Positions 27,208-35,638 of a stretch of DNA of 64,000 nt are shown piece by piece; position 1 is the stretch's first letter; every line of letters begins with the position of its first letter. Source of the stretch: [Eubacterium] infirmum (lineage in GTDB: Bacteria; Bacillota; Clostridia; Peptostreptococcales; Anaerovoracaceae); contig UGGN01000002.1 in NCBI GenBank assembly GCA_900450455.1, positions 1 through 64,000 of the forward strand. Direction: 5' to 3'. Both the position numbers and the translations under genes were made by a program. The notes beneath the pieces are model-generated. The model did no database searches, had not been told where the DNA came from, and was given only the letters and a program-made list of their open reading frames with translations.

Positions 27208-27961
27208 CGTAAGCGAAATAGAAAGCTTTGTATCACAGTACCGCATGACTTTTGATTATCATACTCACACAACTTTTTCGCACGGAAAAGGATCCATTGA
27301 GGATAATGTAAAGGTTGCGCTATCAAAGGGGCTGAAGGGGCTTGCAATATCTGATCATGGACCGGGACATTTGACCTACGGGATAAAGAGGTCTTCGCTT
27401 CCTGTGATGAGAGCTGAGATAGATAGGCTGAAGAGCGTATATCCGGAAATCGAACTTTACCTCAGTGTAGAGGCGAATGTTTTGAACTGTGGCAATCATA
27501 CGGATGTGAATGCAGAGGATTTAAGGTATTTGGATTTTCTGCATGCGGGCTATCATTACGGGGTTTTACATGGCTATTGTGTAAAAAACTGGCTGGATTT
27601 CAGACACGCTTACCCGGAGAATTGGGGAAAGAAGCTGCTCATAAAAAATACGGATATGTGTGTTAAGTGCATATATGAAAACGAACTTAAGATATTCACA
27701 CATCCCGGAGATAAGGGTAGGTTCGACATTGATGAGATTGCAAAGGCGTGTGAGGATAGGGGCACATGGCTTGAGATAAACATGAAGCATCCATTCCTTA
27801 ACGATGAAGGTATTAAGATAGCATCAAAGTATGACGTAAGTTTTGTTATAAGCAGTGACGCTCATATACCCGAGAATGTAGGACTGTATGAGGGAGGACT
27901 CGGCAGAGCCTATGTCGCAGGACTTGATTTTGATAGGATTGTAAACATAGAGCATATTTAA
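27197..27961 (+). CDS. PHP-domain phosphoesterase
   Basis: The 254-residue PHP protein probably starts at TTG 27197, inside the murB end, with GGAGGTGAGG upstream. Metal-binding motifs are DYHTHTTFSHGKG, SDHGPGH, HAGYHYG, FTHPGDKG and SSDAHIPENVG. It is related to histidinol-phosphatase and YcdX-like enzymes. In Clostridia a PHP gene commonly sits between murB and rapZ, as here. The substrate is not known. Confidence 0.88.
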   Translation: MAYSVSEIESFVSQYRMTFDYHTHTTFSHGKGSIEDNVKVALSKGLKGLAISDHGPGHLTYGIKRSSLPVMRAEIDRLKSVYPEIELYLSVEANVLNCGNHTDVNAEDLRYLDFLHAGYHYGVLHGYCVKNWLDFRHAYPENWGKKLLIKNTDMCVKCIYENELKIFTHPGDKGRFDIDEIAKACEDRGTWLEINMKHPFLNDEGIKIASKYDVSFVISSDAHIPENVGLYEGGLGRAYVAGLDFDRIVNIEHI

Positions 27962-27972
27962 GAGGTTGTATA

Positions 27973-28833
27973 ATGGAAAAGATGAAACTTGTAGTTGTAA
28001 CCGGACTTTCCGGAGCGGGAAAGACCAATGCCATGGACTGGTTTGAGGACAGGGGATACTATTGTGTCGACAATATGCCTCCTGCTTTGATTACCAACTT
28101 TATTGAGCTTACAAAGTCGTCCAAGAAACAGATAGAAAAGGCGGTATTCGTTTTCGATGCGCGTGGCGGTGCATACTTCTCCGATATGAAAGAGTATATT
28201 AATCTTCTCAAGTCGGATGAGAATATCGATTGTAGAATACTGTTTATCGAGGCTTCGGAGAGGGCTTTGATAAAACGTTTTAACGAGACCAGAAGGGCTC
28301 ACCCGCTGGCAACGGGAAGTACGACAAAGGAAGTAATTGCAGCTGAAAGAGAGGAACTCAAGGAAATAAGAGATCTTTCGGACTACATCATAGACACTAC
28401 AAATCTTAAGGTGGCGGAGCTCAAGCAGGAGATAAGTAAAATCTTTGAGCAAGGAAGTGATAAGTCATCATTTTTGATTAATATAAAATCGTTCGGATAT
28501 AAGAGAGGTATTCCTATCGAGGCGGACCTGGTACTCGATATGAGATTTATTCCCAACCCTTATTATCTACCGAGTCTAAAGAGACTCACAGGTAACAATA
28601 AGAAAGTTTCTGCCTATGTTTTGAGACAGAAGATTACTCAGGATTTTATAAAGGCGGAGCTGGAAATGTTGGAAATGCTGATTCCGGCATATATCAAAGA
28701 GGGAAAATATCACCTAAATATAGCCTTCGGTTGTACCGGCGGACAACACAGATCCGTAGCTATGGCGGACATTATTGCAAAGGAGCTGAGGGCAAAAGGT
28801 TATAGAGTTACACTTGAACACAGGGACATTTGA
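27973..28833 (+). CDS. rapZ: RNase adapter / nucleotide-binding protein RapZ (YvcJ)
   Basis: The 286-residue P-loop protein has GLSGAGKTNAMDW at residues 11-23, the FNETRRAHPLA block and the C-terminal CTGGQHRSVAMADIIAK signature. In Firmicutes the homologue YvcJ is an ATPase/GTPase encoded next to yvcK and whiA; in E. coli RapZ controls GlmZ decay. Here yvcK does not follow, and whiA lies 6.8 kb further on. Confidence 0.95.
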   Translation: MEKMKLVVVTGLSGAGKTNAMDWFEDRGYYCVDNMPPALITNFIELTKSSKKQIEKAVFVFDARGGAYFSDMKEYINLLKSDENIDCRILFIEASERALIKRFNETRRAHPLATGSTTKEVIAAEREELKEIRDLSDYIIDTTNLKVAELKQEISKIFEQGSDKSSFLINIKSFGYKRGIPIEADLVLDMRFIPNPYYLPSLKRLTGNNKKVSAYVLRQKITQDFIKAELEMLEMLIPAYIKEGKYHLNIAFGCTGGQHRSVAMADIIAKELRAKGYRVTLEHRDI

Positions 28834-28842
28834 TGTTATAAT
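28814..28842 (+). promoter_or_regulatory. Promoter for kce
   Basis: TTGAAC (28814-28819), a 17-base spacer and TATAAT (28837-28842) overlap the end of rapZ. This is a strong match to a sigma-A promoter and would give kce its own transcript. Confidence 0.8.
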
Positions 28843-28922
28843 GAATCTATAAAAACAAGTGAACCAAAAATGAATCACTTATATAATATCAAGCTTTATA
28901 TGGTAGATTTAAGGAGAGAGAA

Positions 28923-29756
28923 ATGGAAAAACTAATTATCAGCGCTTGTATCTGCGGTGCAGAGGTTACTAAAGAGCAGAATCCGGCGGTTCCTTACACT
29001 GTAGAGGAAATCGTTAGAGAAGCCAAGTCAGCTTATGATGCAGGAGCTGCTTTAATTCACCTTCACGTTAGAGAAGATGACGGTACACCTACACAGAGTA
29101 AGGAGAGATTTCAGGTATGTGTAGATGCTATTCGCAAGGAATGTCCGGATGCAATCATCCAGCCTTCAACAGGCGGTGCAGTTGGAATGACAGACCTGGA
29201 GAGACTTCAGTCAACAGAAATCGTTCCTACACCGGAGATGGCAACACTGGACTGCGGTACTGTTAATTTCGGTGGAGATGAGGTTTTCACAAATACAAAC
29301 ACAACAATAGAGAACTTTGCTAAAATTCTTAAGGAGAGAGGCATTAAGCCTGAGCTTGAGGTGTTCGATAAGGGTATGATAGACCTAGCTCTAAGAGTAG
29401 CTGATCGCAAGGGGCTTCTAGTTCACCCACTTCACTGGGACTTCGTTCTAGGTGTTCAGATGGAAGCATCAGTTAGAGACCTTGTATACATGGCAACATC
29501 AATTCCTGCAGGTTCAACATGGACAGCTACAGGTCTCGGTAAGAATGCATGGCACATCGCAGCAGCGACAATTTCGCTAGGTGGACACGTAAGAGTAGGC
29601 TTTGAGGATAACTTATACCTTGAGAAGGGTGTTCTTGCAAAGAGCAACGGAGAAATGGTAGAGAAGGCTGTTAAGCTTGCAAAGCTGCTCGGAAGAGAAA
29701 TCGCTACACCGGACGAAGCAAGAGAAATCCTTGGACTGCCAAAGAGAACTTGGTAA
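28923..29756 (+). CDS. kce: 3-keto-5-aminohexanoate cleavage enzyme (BKACE family)
   Basis: BKACE enzymes use Zn to condense acetyl-CoA with a beta-keto acid and split it. Kce itself acts in lysine fermentation. The 277-residue product has the Zn-binding LIHLHVRED (about 45-53), the STGGAVGMT loop, LDCGTVNFGG and HPLHWDFVLG. AAGGAGAG precedes the ATG. No other lysine-fermentation gene (kamA, kamDE, kdd, kal) is in the window. The true beta-keto substrate could therefore differ. Confidence 0.9.
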   Translation: MEKLIISACICGAEVTKEQNPAVPYTVEEIVREAKSAYDAGAALIHLHVREDDGTPTQSKERFQVCVDAIRKECPDAIIQPSTGGAVGMTDLERLQSTEIVPTPEMATLDCGTVNFGGDEVFTNTNTTIENFAKILKERGIKPELEVFDKGMIDLALRVADRKGLLVHPLHWDFVLGVQMEASVRDLVYMATSIPAGSTWTATGLGKNAWHIAAATISLGGHVRVGFEDNLYLEKGVLAKSNGEMVEKAVKLAKLLGREIATPDEAREILGLPKRTW

Positions 29757-29784
29757 TATAAACATACTTAAATACATGTGGATA

Positions 29785-29823
29785 AAAAAGTGGTGCTTGT
29801 AGTTTACGAGCACCACTTTTGCA
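29785..29823 (+). terminator. Terminator of kce
   Basis: AAAAGTGGTGCT pairs with AGCACCACTTTT across an 11-base loop, with flanking A and T tracts. It could act on both strands. Confidence 0.88.
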
Positions 29824-29898
29824 ATATTAAGAGCATGCCTTCAATCTAAAAGGAAATCTAAGTTAGACATAATCGTCTTATAATATCGGACTTGCTAA

Positions 29899-30336
29899 TC
29901 AAGAATATTTTCCGCTCTTGTCCTCAATATTAACGAGGCTGTAGACATCAGCAACTTTATTTAATGTATATTCTTTGCCTTCGAGGCCCAGAATTTGAGC
30001 TTTTCTGTTATATATTGAGATATAAATAGTGACATTGTCCGTTTTTAATCGACATATGACATTCTTTTCTTTCTTAAACACAGTCTCATATTTACCGAAG
30101 GCGAGGACATTGGCAGGAGCATCTGCTGTATAGATTATAATTTTATGGTCACTTTCTCGAACTGAAAGGGTTAATGTATCGCTTGGATTTTTTGGACGTG
30201 TCTGGTAACATCCGGTGATGTCAACCGGATCGGAATAGACCATTTTTATATACGCGATAAATGCACAGCTTGTCAAAAGAATGGATAAAACTATAAAAAG
30301 GATTATCTTTGGTGCGTTTTTCTTTGATAAAAACAT
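29899..30336 (-). CDS. Putative lipoprotein or membrane-anchored protein, unknown function
   Basis: The 145-residue product starts at the ATG at 30336, eight bases after GGAGGG. It has a basic start and a hydrophobic segment with a lipobox-like LLTSC (C24), followed by more hydrophobic residues, so it may be lipidated or simply anchored. The rest is a beta-rich extracytoplasmic domain with GCYQTRPKNPSDTLTLSV. I recognise no family. It is transcribed away from the second cobalamin riboswitch. Confidence 0.6.
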   Translation of the reverse strand: MFLSKKNAPKIILFIVLSILLTSCAFIAYIKMVYSDPVDITGCYQTRPKNPSDTLTLSVRESDHKIIIYTADAPANVLAFGKYETVFKKEKNVICRLKTDNVTIYISIYNRKAQILGLEGKEYTLNKVADVYSLVNIEDKSGKYS

Positions 30337-30534
30337 ACTGAACCCTCCTTTCATAAGCTGGATACCTTTCTAATTAAAATATAACTTAATTTTAAAAAAA
30401 TGCAATATATTCTTGATAATGATTTATGTATTTGATAAAACCGGGGGTGTCTGCACTGCTAAAACCGGGGATTCAGGAAGTCTCGTTTATATTATTCCCT
30501 TGCGGAAAAGGGGCTATAAGATATATAATATATA

Positions 30535-30715
30535 TGCGAATATGTGCAGCAAAACAGAACTTCCGGGAATACGGTGAGAATCCGTAGCAGTCTGCGCTAC
30601 TGTATGGGGGACGATGATACAAGATGTCACTGTTTGGGAGCTTGCTGTGAGGCAAGATGCTTAGATGGGAAGACGTATCTCAGGATGAACCTAAGTCAGG
30701 ATACCGGATGTTTTG
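30535..30715 (+). promoter_or_regulatory. Cobalamin riboswitch (second copy)
   Basis: The conserved cobalamin aptamer elements are present: GGGAATACGGTGAGAATCCG (about 30564-30583), GCGCTACTGTATGGGGGACG and the distal AAGTCAGGATACCGG (about 30693-30707). The leader continues about 170 bases to the NEAT-like gene. A short hairpin ACGGT/ACCGT before TTATTTATTTTT (30809-30835) may be the terminator of the expression platform. The gap 30337-30882 holds nothing else that I can support. Confidence 0.93.
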
Positions 30716-30882
30716 CATTTAGATATTCAAAGCTTCGACAGTAAGGTTTTGATATTGTATCGCGTGTTTGTTCGGATGCAATTGAAATGTGGATACATTT
30801 ACCAGATGACGGTCGAAGTACCGTTATTTATTTTTGGGGCAAGGGTATTTGAGATACTCGGTTTATGAAAAGGAGAGAACAG

Positions 30883-31674
30883 GTGAGAAATTTTAGCAAG
30901 GCAATGAGAAGCTTGGCTGTGACAGCATTGCTGGCAGTTTTTATCATGGTAAGTGCGATTCCGTCATTTGCTGCGACCTATCAGGACGGAACATACAGCG
31001 TTCCCGTAAGTCTGAGCAAAGGAAGAATGTCACATAATGCCATAGTATCACCGTGTACGGTGACGGTATCCGGAGGACAGCTTTATGCAACTTTAGTATT
31101 TAAAAGAACTTCAGATAATGGAACACCAAAATATACATATCTAAGTACAGGTTTAGGAACTGTGTATCCGCAGCAATACGGACCACATGCACAGATATTC
31201 TACAATGTTCCTATTTCAGGATTAGGCAATATACCTGTGAAGATGGAGACGGAAGCAATGTCCGAATTATATGTCATTGACTACACAATTTATTTTGATG
31301 AATCGGCAATTCCCACAGTAGGTGGAGGAAGCTCGGGAACAAGCGAAAGCAGTACACCTGCTGTAAACAACTCAGATGGAAGCCACTCCAAGGCTTCGGA
31401 GAAGAAGGCTGAGGAGAAGAAAGAGGAAAAAGCTAAGGAGTCCGATAAGGACGGCAAGGAAAGCAAGAGCGGAGATAAAACGAAGGGCTCCAAGTCGAGA
31501 GACAAGTCTAAGAAGGACAATAAGAAGGGCAATCAAAACAAGAAGACGACAAAAGCAAATGCTGCAGCGGAAAAGAACAGCAAGCTACCGCTATATGTAG
31601 GAGGACTTGTCGTTTCAATTGCGGTTGCAGGTGTCGGTGTATTTATGTTGCTTAAGGGAAGGAAGATTAAATAG
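30883..31674 (+). CDS. Membrane-anchored NEAT-like protein of the corrinoid locus
   Basis: The GTG at 30883 is preferred because AAGGAGAG lies eight bases upstream; an ATG at 30865 lacks such a site. The 263-residue product has a signal peptide ending in PSFAATY. One NEAT-like domain follows (about residues 25-145, starting YQDGTYSVPVSLSKG, then NAIVSPCTVTVSGGQLYATL). A long Ser/Lys/Glu linker (about 150-230) leads to a C-terminal membrane helix with GRKIK. There is no sortase motif, so it would stay membrane-bound, below the wall-anchored protein at 7094-10405. Position behind a B12 riboswitch and before an ABC importer suggests it hands over corrinoid. Confidence 0.8.
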   Translation: MRNFSKAMRSLAVTALLAVFIMVSAIPSFAATYQDGTYSVPVSLSKGRMSHNAIVSPCTVTVSGGQLYATLVFKRTSDNGTPKYTYLSTGLGTVYPQQYGPHAQIFYNVPISGLGNIPVKMETEAMSELYVIDYTIYFDESAIPTVGGGSSGTSESSTPAVNNSDGSHSKASEKKAEEKKEEKAKESDKDGKESKSGDKTKGSKSRDKSKKDNKKGNQNKKTTKANAAAEKNSKLPLYVGGLVVSIAVAGVGVFMLLKGRKIK

Positions 31675-31675
31675 T

Positions 31676-32848
31676 ATGGCTAAGAAGAATCGTGCTATTT
31701 TAATAGGAGTAATCGGTCTTGCAGTTGCAATAGCTATAGGATGTATTATTTTGATATTTGCCGACCTCGGGTCAGGTGATTCAAAAGAGGGCGGTGCTCC
31801 TGTTATCGAAGGACTTAAGTTTCAGGAAAAGGTAAAGCTGAAATATGCAAATCAGTTTTCGATATATAAGTACAAGGGTGGATATGCATATTTGGAGATT
31901 GTCGATGGAGACAAGCTGCTCGTTGTGCCTAAGGGCAAGAAAGTTCCTAAGAATCTTGATAAGAATGTAATAGTTGTAAAACAGCCTCTGCAGAATACAT
32001 ACCTTGTTTCTACTGCTGTTATGGCACTGTTCGATTCGCTAGATGCACTTGACAACATCAAATTTGTGGGAACGAATCACTGGTATATAGAAAATGCAAA
32101 GAGAGCTGTCGAGGAGAAGAAGTGGATAAATGCGGGTAAGTACAACACGCCTGACTATGAGGCGTTGATTAATGGAAAGTGCGAGCTCGCCATCCAAAAC
32201 ACAATGATTCTTCATAATCCTGAGGTTAAGGAGAAACTTGTCGATCTTGGGATTAAGACTATGATTGAAAAATCAAGCTATGAGTCACATCCGCTTGGAA
32301 GAACTGAGTGGATAAAGTTCTTCGGTGTACTTCTAGATAAGGAAGAACTGGCGAACAAGGTCTTTGATGAGGAAGCGGCAAAGGTTGAAAAACTCGAAAA
32401 CACCAAGTCCACAGGCAAGAAGGTAATATTTTTCTACGTGAATACTAGAGGTAATGTAGTAACATATAAGTCTAAGGGCTATGTTCCTGAGATGATTAAA
32501 ATTGCCGGAGGCAAGTACGCATTCTCTGACCTTGGAAAGGAAGAGGACAACAAGCTCAGTACAATAAACATGAGCATGGAGGAGTTCTACAATACAGCAA
32601 AGGATGCTGACATACTCATATACAACTGTAGCATAGTTGAGCAGATTCATACGCTCGACGAGCTATTTGAAAAAAGTCCGGTTCTGAAGGACTTTAAGGC
32701 AGTCAAAGAGGGAAATGCTTGGTGTACAAGCCGCAGCATGTTCCAGCAGACAAATAAGATGGGAAGCATTATACAGGAGATGAACGCAATATTCTCGGGA
32801 GACAAGGAAGCTCAGAAGAAGATGGAATACCTGTTTAAGCTAAAGTAA
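31676..32848 (+). CDS. ABC transporter substrate-binding protein (corrinoid/iron-siderophore type)
   Basis: The 390-residue product starts at the ATG at 31676, one base after the upstream stop. It has an N-terminal hydrophobic anchor (about residues 8-30), with only a poor lipobox (AIGC). The class III periplasmic-binding fold follows: NTYLVSTAVMALFDSLDALD, then IKFVGTNHWYIENAKRAV, AIQNTMILHNPEVKEKL and a C-terminal helical lobe. This is the BtuF/FhuD/FepB type. The riboswitch argues for corrinoids over iron chelates. Confidence 0.85.
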   Translation: MAKKNRAILIGVIGLAVAIAIGCIILIFADLGSGDSKEGGAPVIEGLKFQEKVKLKYANQFSIYKYKGGYAYLEIVDGDKLLVVPKGKKVPKNLDKNVIVVKQPLQNTYLVSTAVMALFDSLDALDNIKFVGTNHWYIENAKRAVEEKKWINAGKYNTPDYEALINGKCELAIQNTMILHNPEVKEKLVDLGIKTMIEKSSYESHPLGRTEWIKFFGVLLDKEELANKVFDEEAAKVEKLENTKSTGKKVIFFYVNTRGNVVTYKSKGYVPEMIKIAGGKYAFSDLGKEEDNKLSTINMSMEEFYNTAKDADILIYNCSIVEQIHTLDELFEKSPVLKDFKAVKEGNAWCTSRSMFQQTNKMGSIIQEMNAIFSGDKEAQKKMEYLFKLK

Positions 32849-32859
32849 AGAGGAAGAAC

Positions 32860-33897
32860 ATGACACTTCAACAAAATCATAGAATCAGCGACAGATGGAG
32901 ATACCTTGCGGTCTTCATCTGTCTAATAGTTGCCTTTATTATTTTGATGGTCTGGAATATCAATTCAGGAGCTGTGGATATTTCCTTCACGGAAATAATG
33001 AAGATAATATTCACAAAGAAAGGCAATCCAACAAACGTAAATATAATCTGGGAGATTAGACTGCCTAGAATAATAAGTGCCGCTATACTCGGAGGAGGAC
33101 TTGCAGTATCAGGATTTCTTATGCAGACATTTTTCAGTAACCCTATCGCAGGACCTTATGTTTTGGGCATATCATCGGGTTCAAAACTCTTTGTTGCCGT
33201 AGCGATGATTCTCGCACTAAAGTATGTTCACCATACAAATTCTTGGATGATAGTTATGGCGGCATTCATAGGTGCTTTGATAGCTATGGGCTTCGTACTA
33301 CTTGCGGCTAGAGCGATAAAGCAGATGTCGATGCTTCTGGTTGCCGGAATCATGATAAGCTATATTTGTTCTGCGATAACGGAGTTTCTGATTACATTCG
33401 CTCAGGACTCGGACATAGTCAATTTACATAACTGGTCGCAGGGAAGCTTTTCCGGCGTGAGCTGGAGTGACGTTGGGCTTTCGAGCAAAATTGTGCTGGT
33501 TTGCTTTGTCATAGTGTTTGCTATGTCAAAGCCTATCGGAGCCTACCAGATGGGCGAATCCTACGCGCAGAGCATGGGTGTAAACGTAAAGCGTTTCAGA
33601 GTTTACTTGATTATGATGTCCAGCCTTCTAGCCGGATGTGTTACGGCCTTTGTCGGACCAATTTCATTTGTTGGAATCGCAGTTCCTCACGTTGTGAAGA
33701 TAGGACTAAAGACGGCGAAGCCAATTCTGGTAATTCCTTGCTCATTCATGGCAGGAAGCGTATTCTGTATGTTCTGCGATTACATTGCGAGAACGGCATT
33801 TGCACCGGTGGAACTTTCTATAAGCACGGTAACAGCTATGTTCGGTGCACCGATAGTTATTGGAATGCTCGTGAAGAGGCATGGTACTAAGTATTAG
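32860..33897 (+). CDS. FecCD/BtuC-type ABC transporter permease
   Basis: The 345-residue protein has about ten transmembrane helices and the family motifs: IWEIRLPRIISAAILGGGLAV (first 20 shown here as IWEIRLPRIISAAILGGGLA), the NPIAGPYVLGISSG loop, and GPISFVGIAVPHVVK near residue 265, the coupling region. It starts 11 bases after the binding-protein gene. It would form the membrane channel for the corrinoid in the operon. Confidence 0.93.
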   Translation: MTLQQNHRISDRWRYLAVFICLIVAFIILMVWNINSGAVDISFTEIMKIIFTKKGNPTNVNIIWEIRLPRIISAAILGGGLAVSGFLMQTFFSNPIAGPYVLGISSGSKLFVAVAMILALKYVHHTNSWMIVMAAFIGALIAMGFVLLAARAIKQMSMLLVAGIMISYICSAITEFLITFAQDSDIVNLHNWSQGSFSGVSWSDVGLSSKIVLVCFVIVFAMSKPIGAYQMGESYAQSMGVNVKRFRVYLIMMSSLLAGCVTAFVGPISFVGIAVPHVVKIGLKTAKPILVIPCSFMAGSVFCMFCDYIARTAFAPVELSISTVTAMFGAPIVIGMLVKRHGTKY

Positions 33898-33906
33898 AGA
33901 AAATAA

Positions 33907-35007
33907 ATGGAAAAAATGTATTTTAGAACATCGGACCTGACGGTCGGATATAATAAGAAGCCGCTCATAAAGGACATAAATATAAACGTGGATTTAGGCG
34001 AAATCGTTACCATGATAGGACCGAACGGAGCGGGAAAGTCAACTATACTTAAGAGTATAACGAAACATCTTGAGGTGATTGGCGGGGATGCCTTTATTGC
34101 TGACGCCTCGCTTTCTAACCTTAGCTTTAAAGCGCTGGCCCGGCAGATGTCGGTTGTCCTAACGGAGAAGATTAAGGGTGAACTTTTGACGTGCTATGAC
34201 GTTGTGGCAACGGGAAGGTACCCGTATACAAACTCGCTCGGCGTCCTTGACGAAAAGGATAGAATCAAGGTATCTGAGGCGATGGAAAAGGCTCATGTTG
34301 AAGAACTGGCAGATAGGGACTTCAGCGCCATAAGTGATGGACAAAGGCAGAGGGTTCTGCTTGCAAGAGCTATATGCCAGGAACCAAAGATTATAGTTTT
34401 GGACGAGCCGACTTCCTTCCTTGATGTAAAGCATAAGCTTGAGCTTTTGAACATACTGCACACGATGGCAAAGAAGGAAAACATAGCCGTTTTGATGTCC
34501 CTTCACGAAATAGATCTTGCTCAGAAGATTTCCGACAAGGTTATCTGCGTTCATGGTGACTCGATTGAGCACTTTGGCAGACCTAAAGATATTTTTACGG
34601 ACGAAATCATTAAAGACCTTTACAATATAGAAAAGGGATCCTACAACATCACCTTCGGTAGTGTCGAGCTTCCTAAACCAAGTGGAGAGCCGGAGGTGTT
34701 TGTAATCGCAGGAGACGGTAAAGGCATTCCCGTATTTAGGGAGATGACAAGACTTGGAATTCCGTTTTGTACAGGCATACTCCACGAAAACGATGTGGAC
34801 TTCTACGTGGCTAAGAACCTTGCCGGCGAGCTGATATCGGTACCTGCATTTGAGGAAATCAGCGAAGAGAGTCTTGAGAGAGCCCTTGAGTTCATCAAAA
34901 ATTGTAGACGCGTAATCCTTGCTAATGATAAAATAGGAGTATCAAATAAACGCGTGGCGGCCTTAATAGAGGAGGCGGAAGCGCAGGGTAAGCTTGAGAG
35001 GGCATAG
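33907..35007 (+). CDS. Corrinoid-type ABC transporter ATPase with C-terminal extension
   Basis: Residues 1-255 are a FecE/BtuD-type ATPase: Walker A GPNGAGKST (38-46), signature AISDGQRQRVLLAR (about 138, with SDGQ in place of SGGQ), Walker B IIVLDEPTS and switch His in MSLHE. About 105 further residues from SGEPEVFVIAGDGKG form a small alpha/beta domain with FYVAKNLAGELISVP, not found in the minimal family. It may be regulatory. The gene is 9 bases behind the permease. Confidence 0.92.
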   Translation: MEKMYFRTSDLTVGYNKKPLIKDININVDLGEIVTMIGPNGAGKSTILKSITKHLEVIGGDAFIADASLSNLSFKALARQMSVVLTEKIKGELLTCYDVVATGRYPYTNSLGVLDEKDRIKVSEAMEKAHVEELADRDFSAISDGQRQRVLLARAICQEPKIIVLDEPTSFLDVKHKLELLNILHTMAKKENIAVLMSLHEIDLAQKISDKVICVHGDSIEHFGRPKDIFTDEIIKDLYNIEKGSYNITFGSVELPKPSGEPEVFVIAGDGKGIPVFREMTRLGIPFCTGILHENDVDFYVAKNLAGELISVPAFEEISEESLERALEFIKNCRRVILANDKIGVSNKRVAALIEEAEAQGKLERA

Positions 35008-35595
35008 ATGAACGATAGAATGCGTAAGCAGATGGAATTTGCTCTGCTTATGGACAAACAAAAGAATATCTTCAGGCAGAACCACATAGCGGATGGCAGC
35101 CGCAGGGAAAATGATGCTGAGCACGCATGGCATATGGCGATTATGGCCTACCTTTTTAGGGAATATGCGAACGAGGATATTGATATATCAAAGGTAATTC
35201 TCATGTGCCTGATTCACGATGTCGTGGAAATCGAAGCGGGAGACACCTATGCCTATGATGAAGAGGCGAAAAAGTCTCAGCGCGAGCGTGAGGAAAGAGC
35301 AAAGAAGCACATCTTCGGAATGCTTCCGAGCGACCAGGGGAGCGAGCTGGAGGCACTGTTTGATGAGTTTGAAACTCAGGAAACTGCAGAGGCTAAATTT
35401 GCAAAGGCTTTGGATAATCTACAACCTGTACTTCTTCACGAAGCCAATGGTGGCGGAGACTGGAAGGAACACGGAGTTACCAAGGAGCAAATCATGCGTA
35501 GGCAGGAGAAGACGAGACAGGGCTCCGATGGGCTCTTTGAAGTGATTAAAGGGATAATAGATAGGCACATTGCTGAGGGCAATATAAAGGAATAG
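35008..35595 (+). CDS. HD-domain phosphohydrolase
   Basis: The 195-residue HD protein has HAWHMAIMAYLF, the HD dyad in CLIHDVVEIEAGD and a later D in KALDNLQPVLLHE. These resemble YfbR-type 5'-nucleotidases. Its ATG touches the stop of the ABC ATPase, so it is probably translated with the transporter. A role in nucleotide or cobamide-precursor metabolism is conceivable but unproven. Confidence 0.85.
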   Translation: MNDRMRKQMEFALLMDKQKNIFRQNHIADGSRRENDAEHAWHMAIMAYLFREYANEDIDISKVILMCLIHDVVEIEAGDTYAYDEEAKKSQREREERAKKHIFGMLPSDQGSELEALFDEFETQETAEAKFAKALDNLQPVLLHEANGGGDWKEHGVTKEQIMRRQEKTRQGSDGLFEVIKGIIDRHIAEGNIKE

Positions 35596-35638
35596 AATTG
35601 CGCTTGTACCGCGTAGCCGAGCGCAGGGAGAAGGGATT

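Noticed and set aside
27958-28452. Minus-strand frame antisense to rapZ
   Set aside because: It is a shadow of rapZ coding sequence with no start signal or domain.
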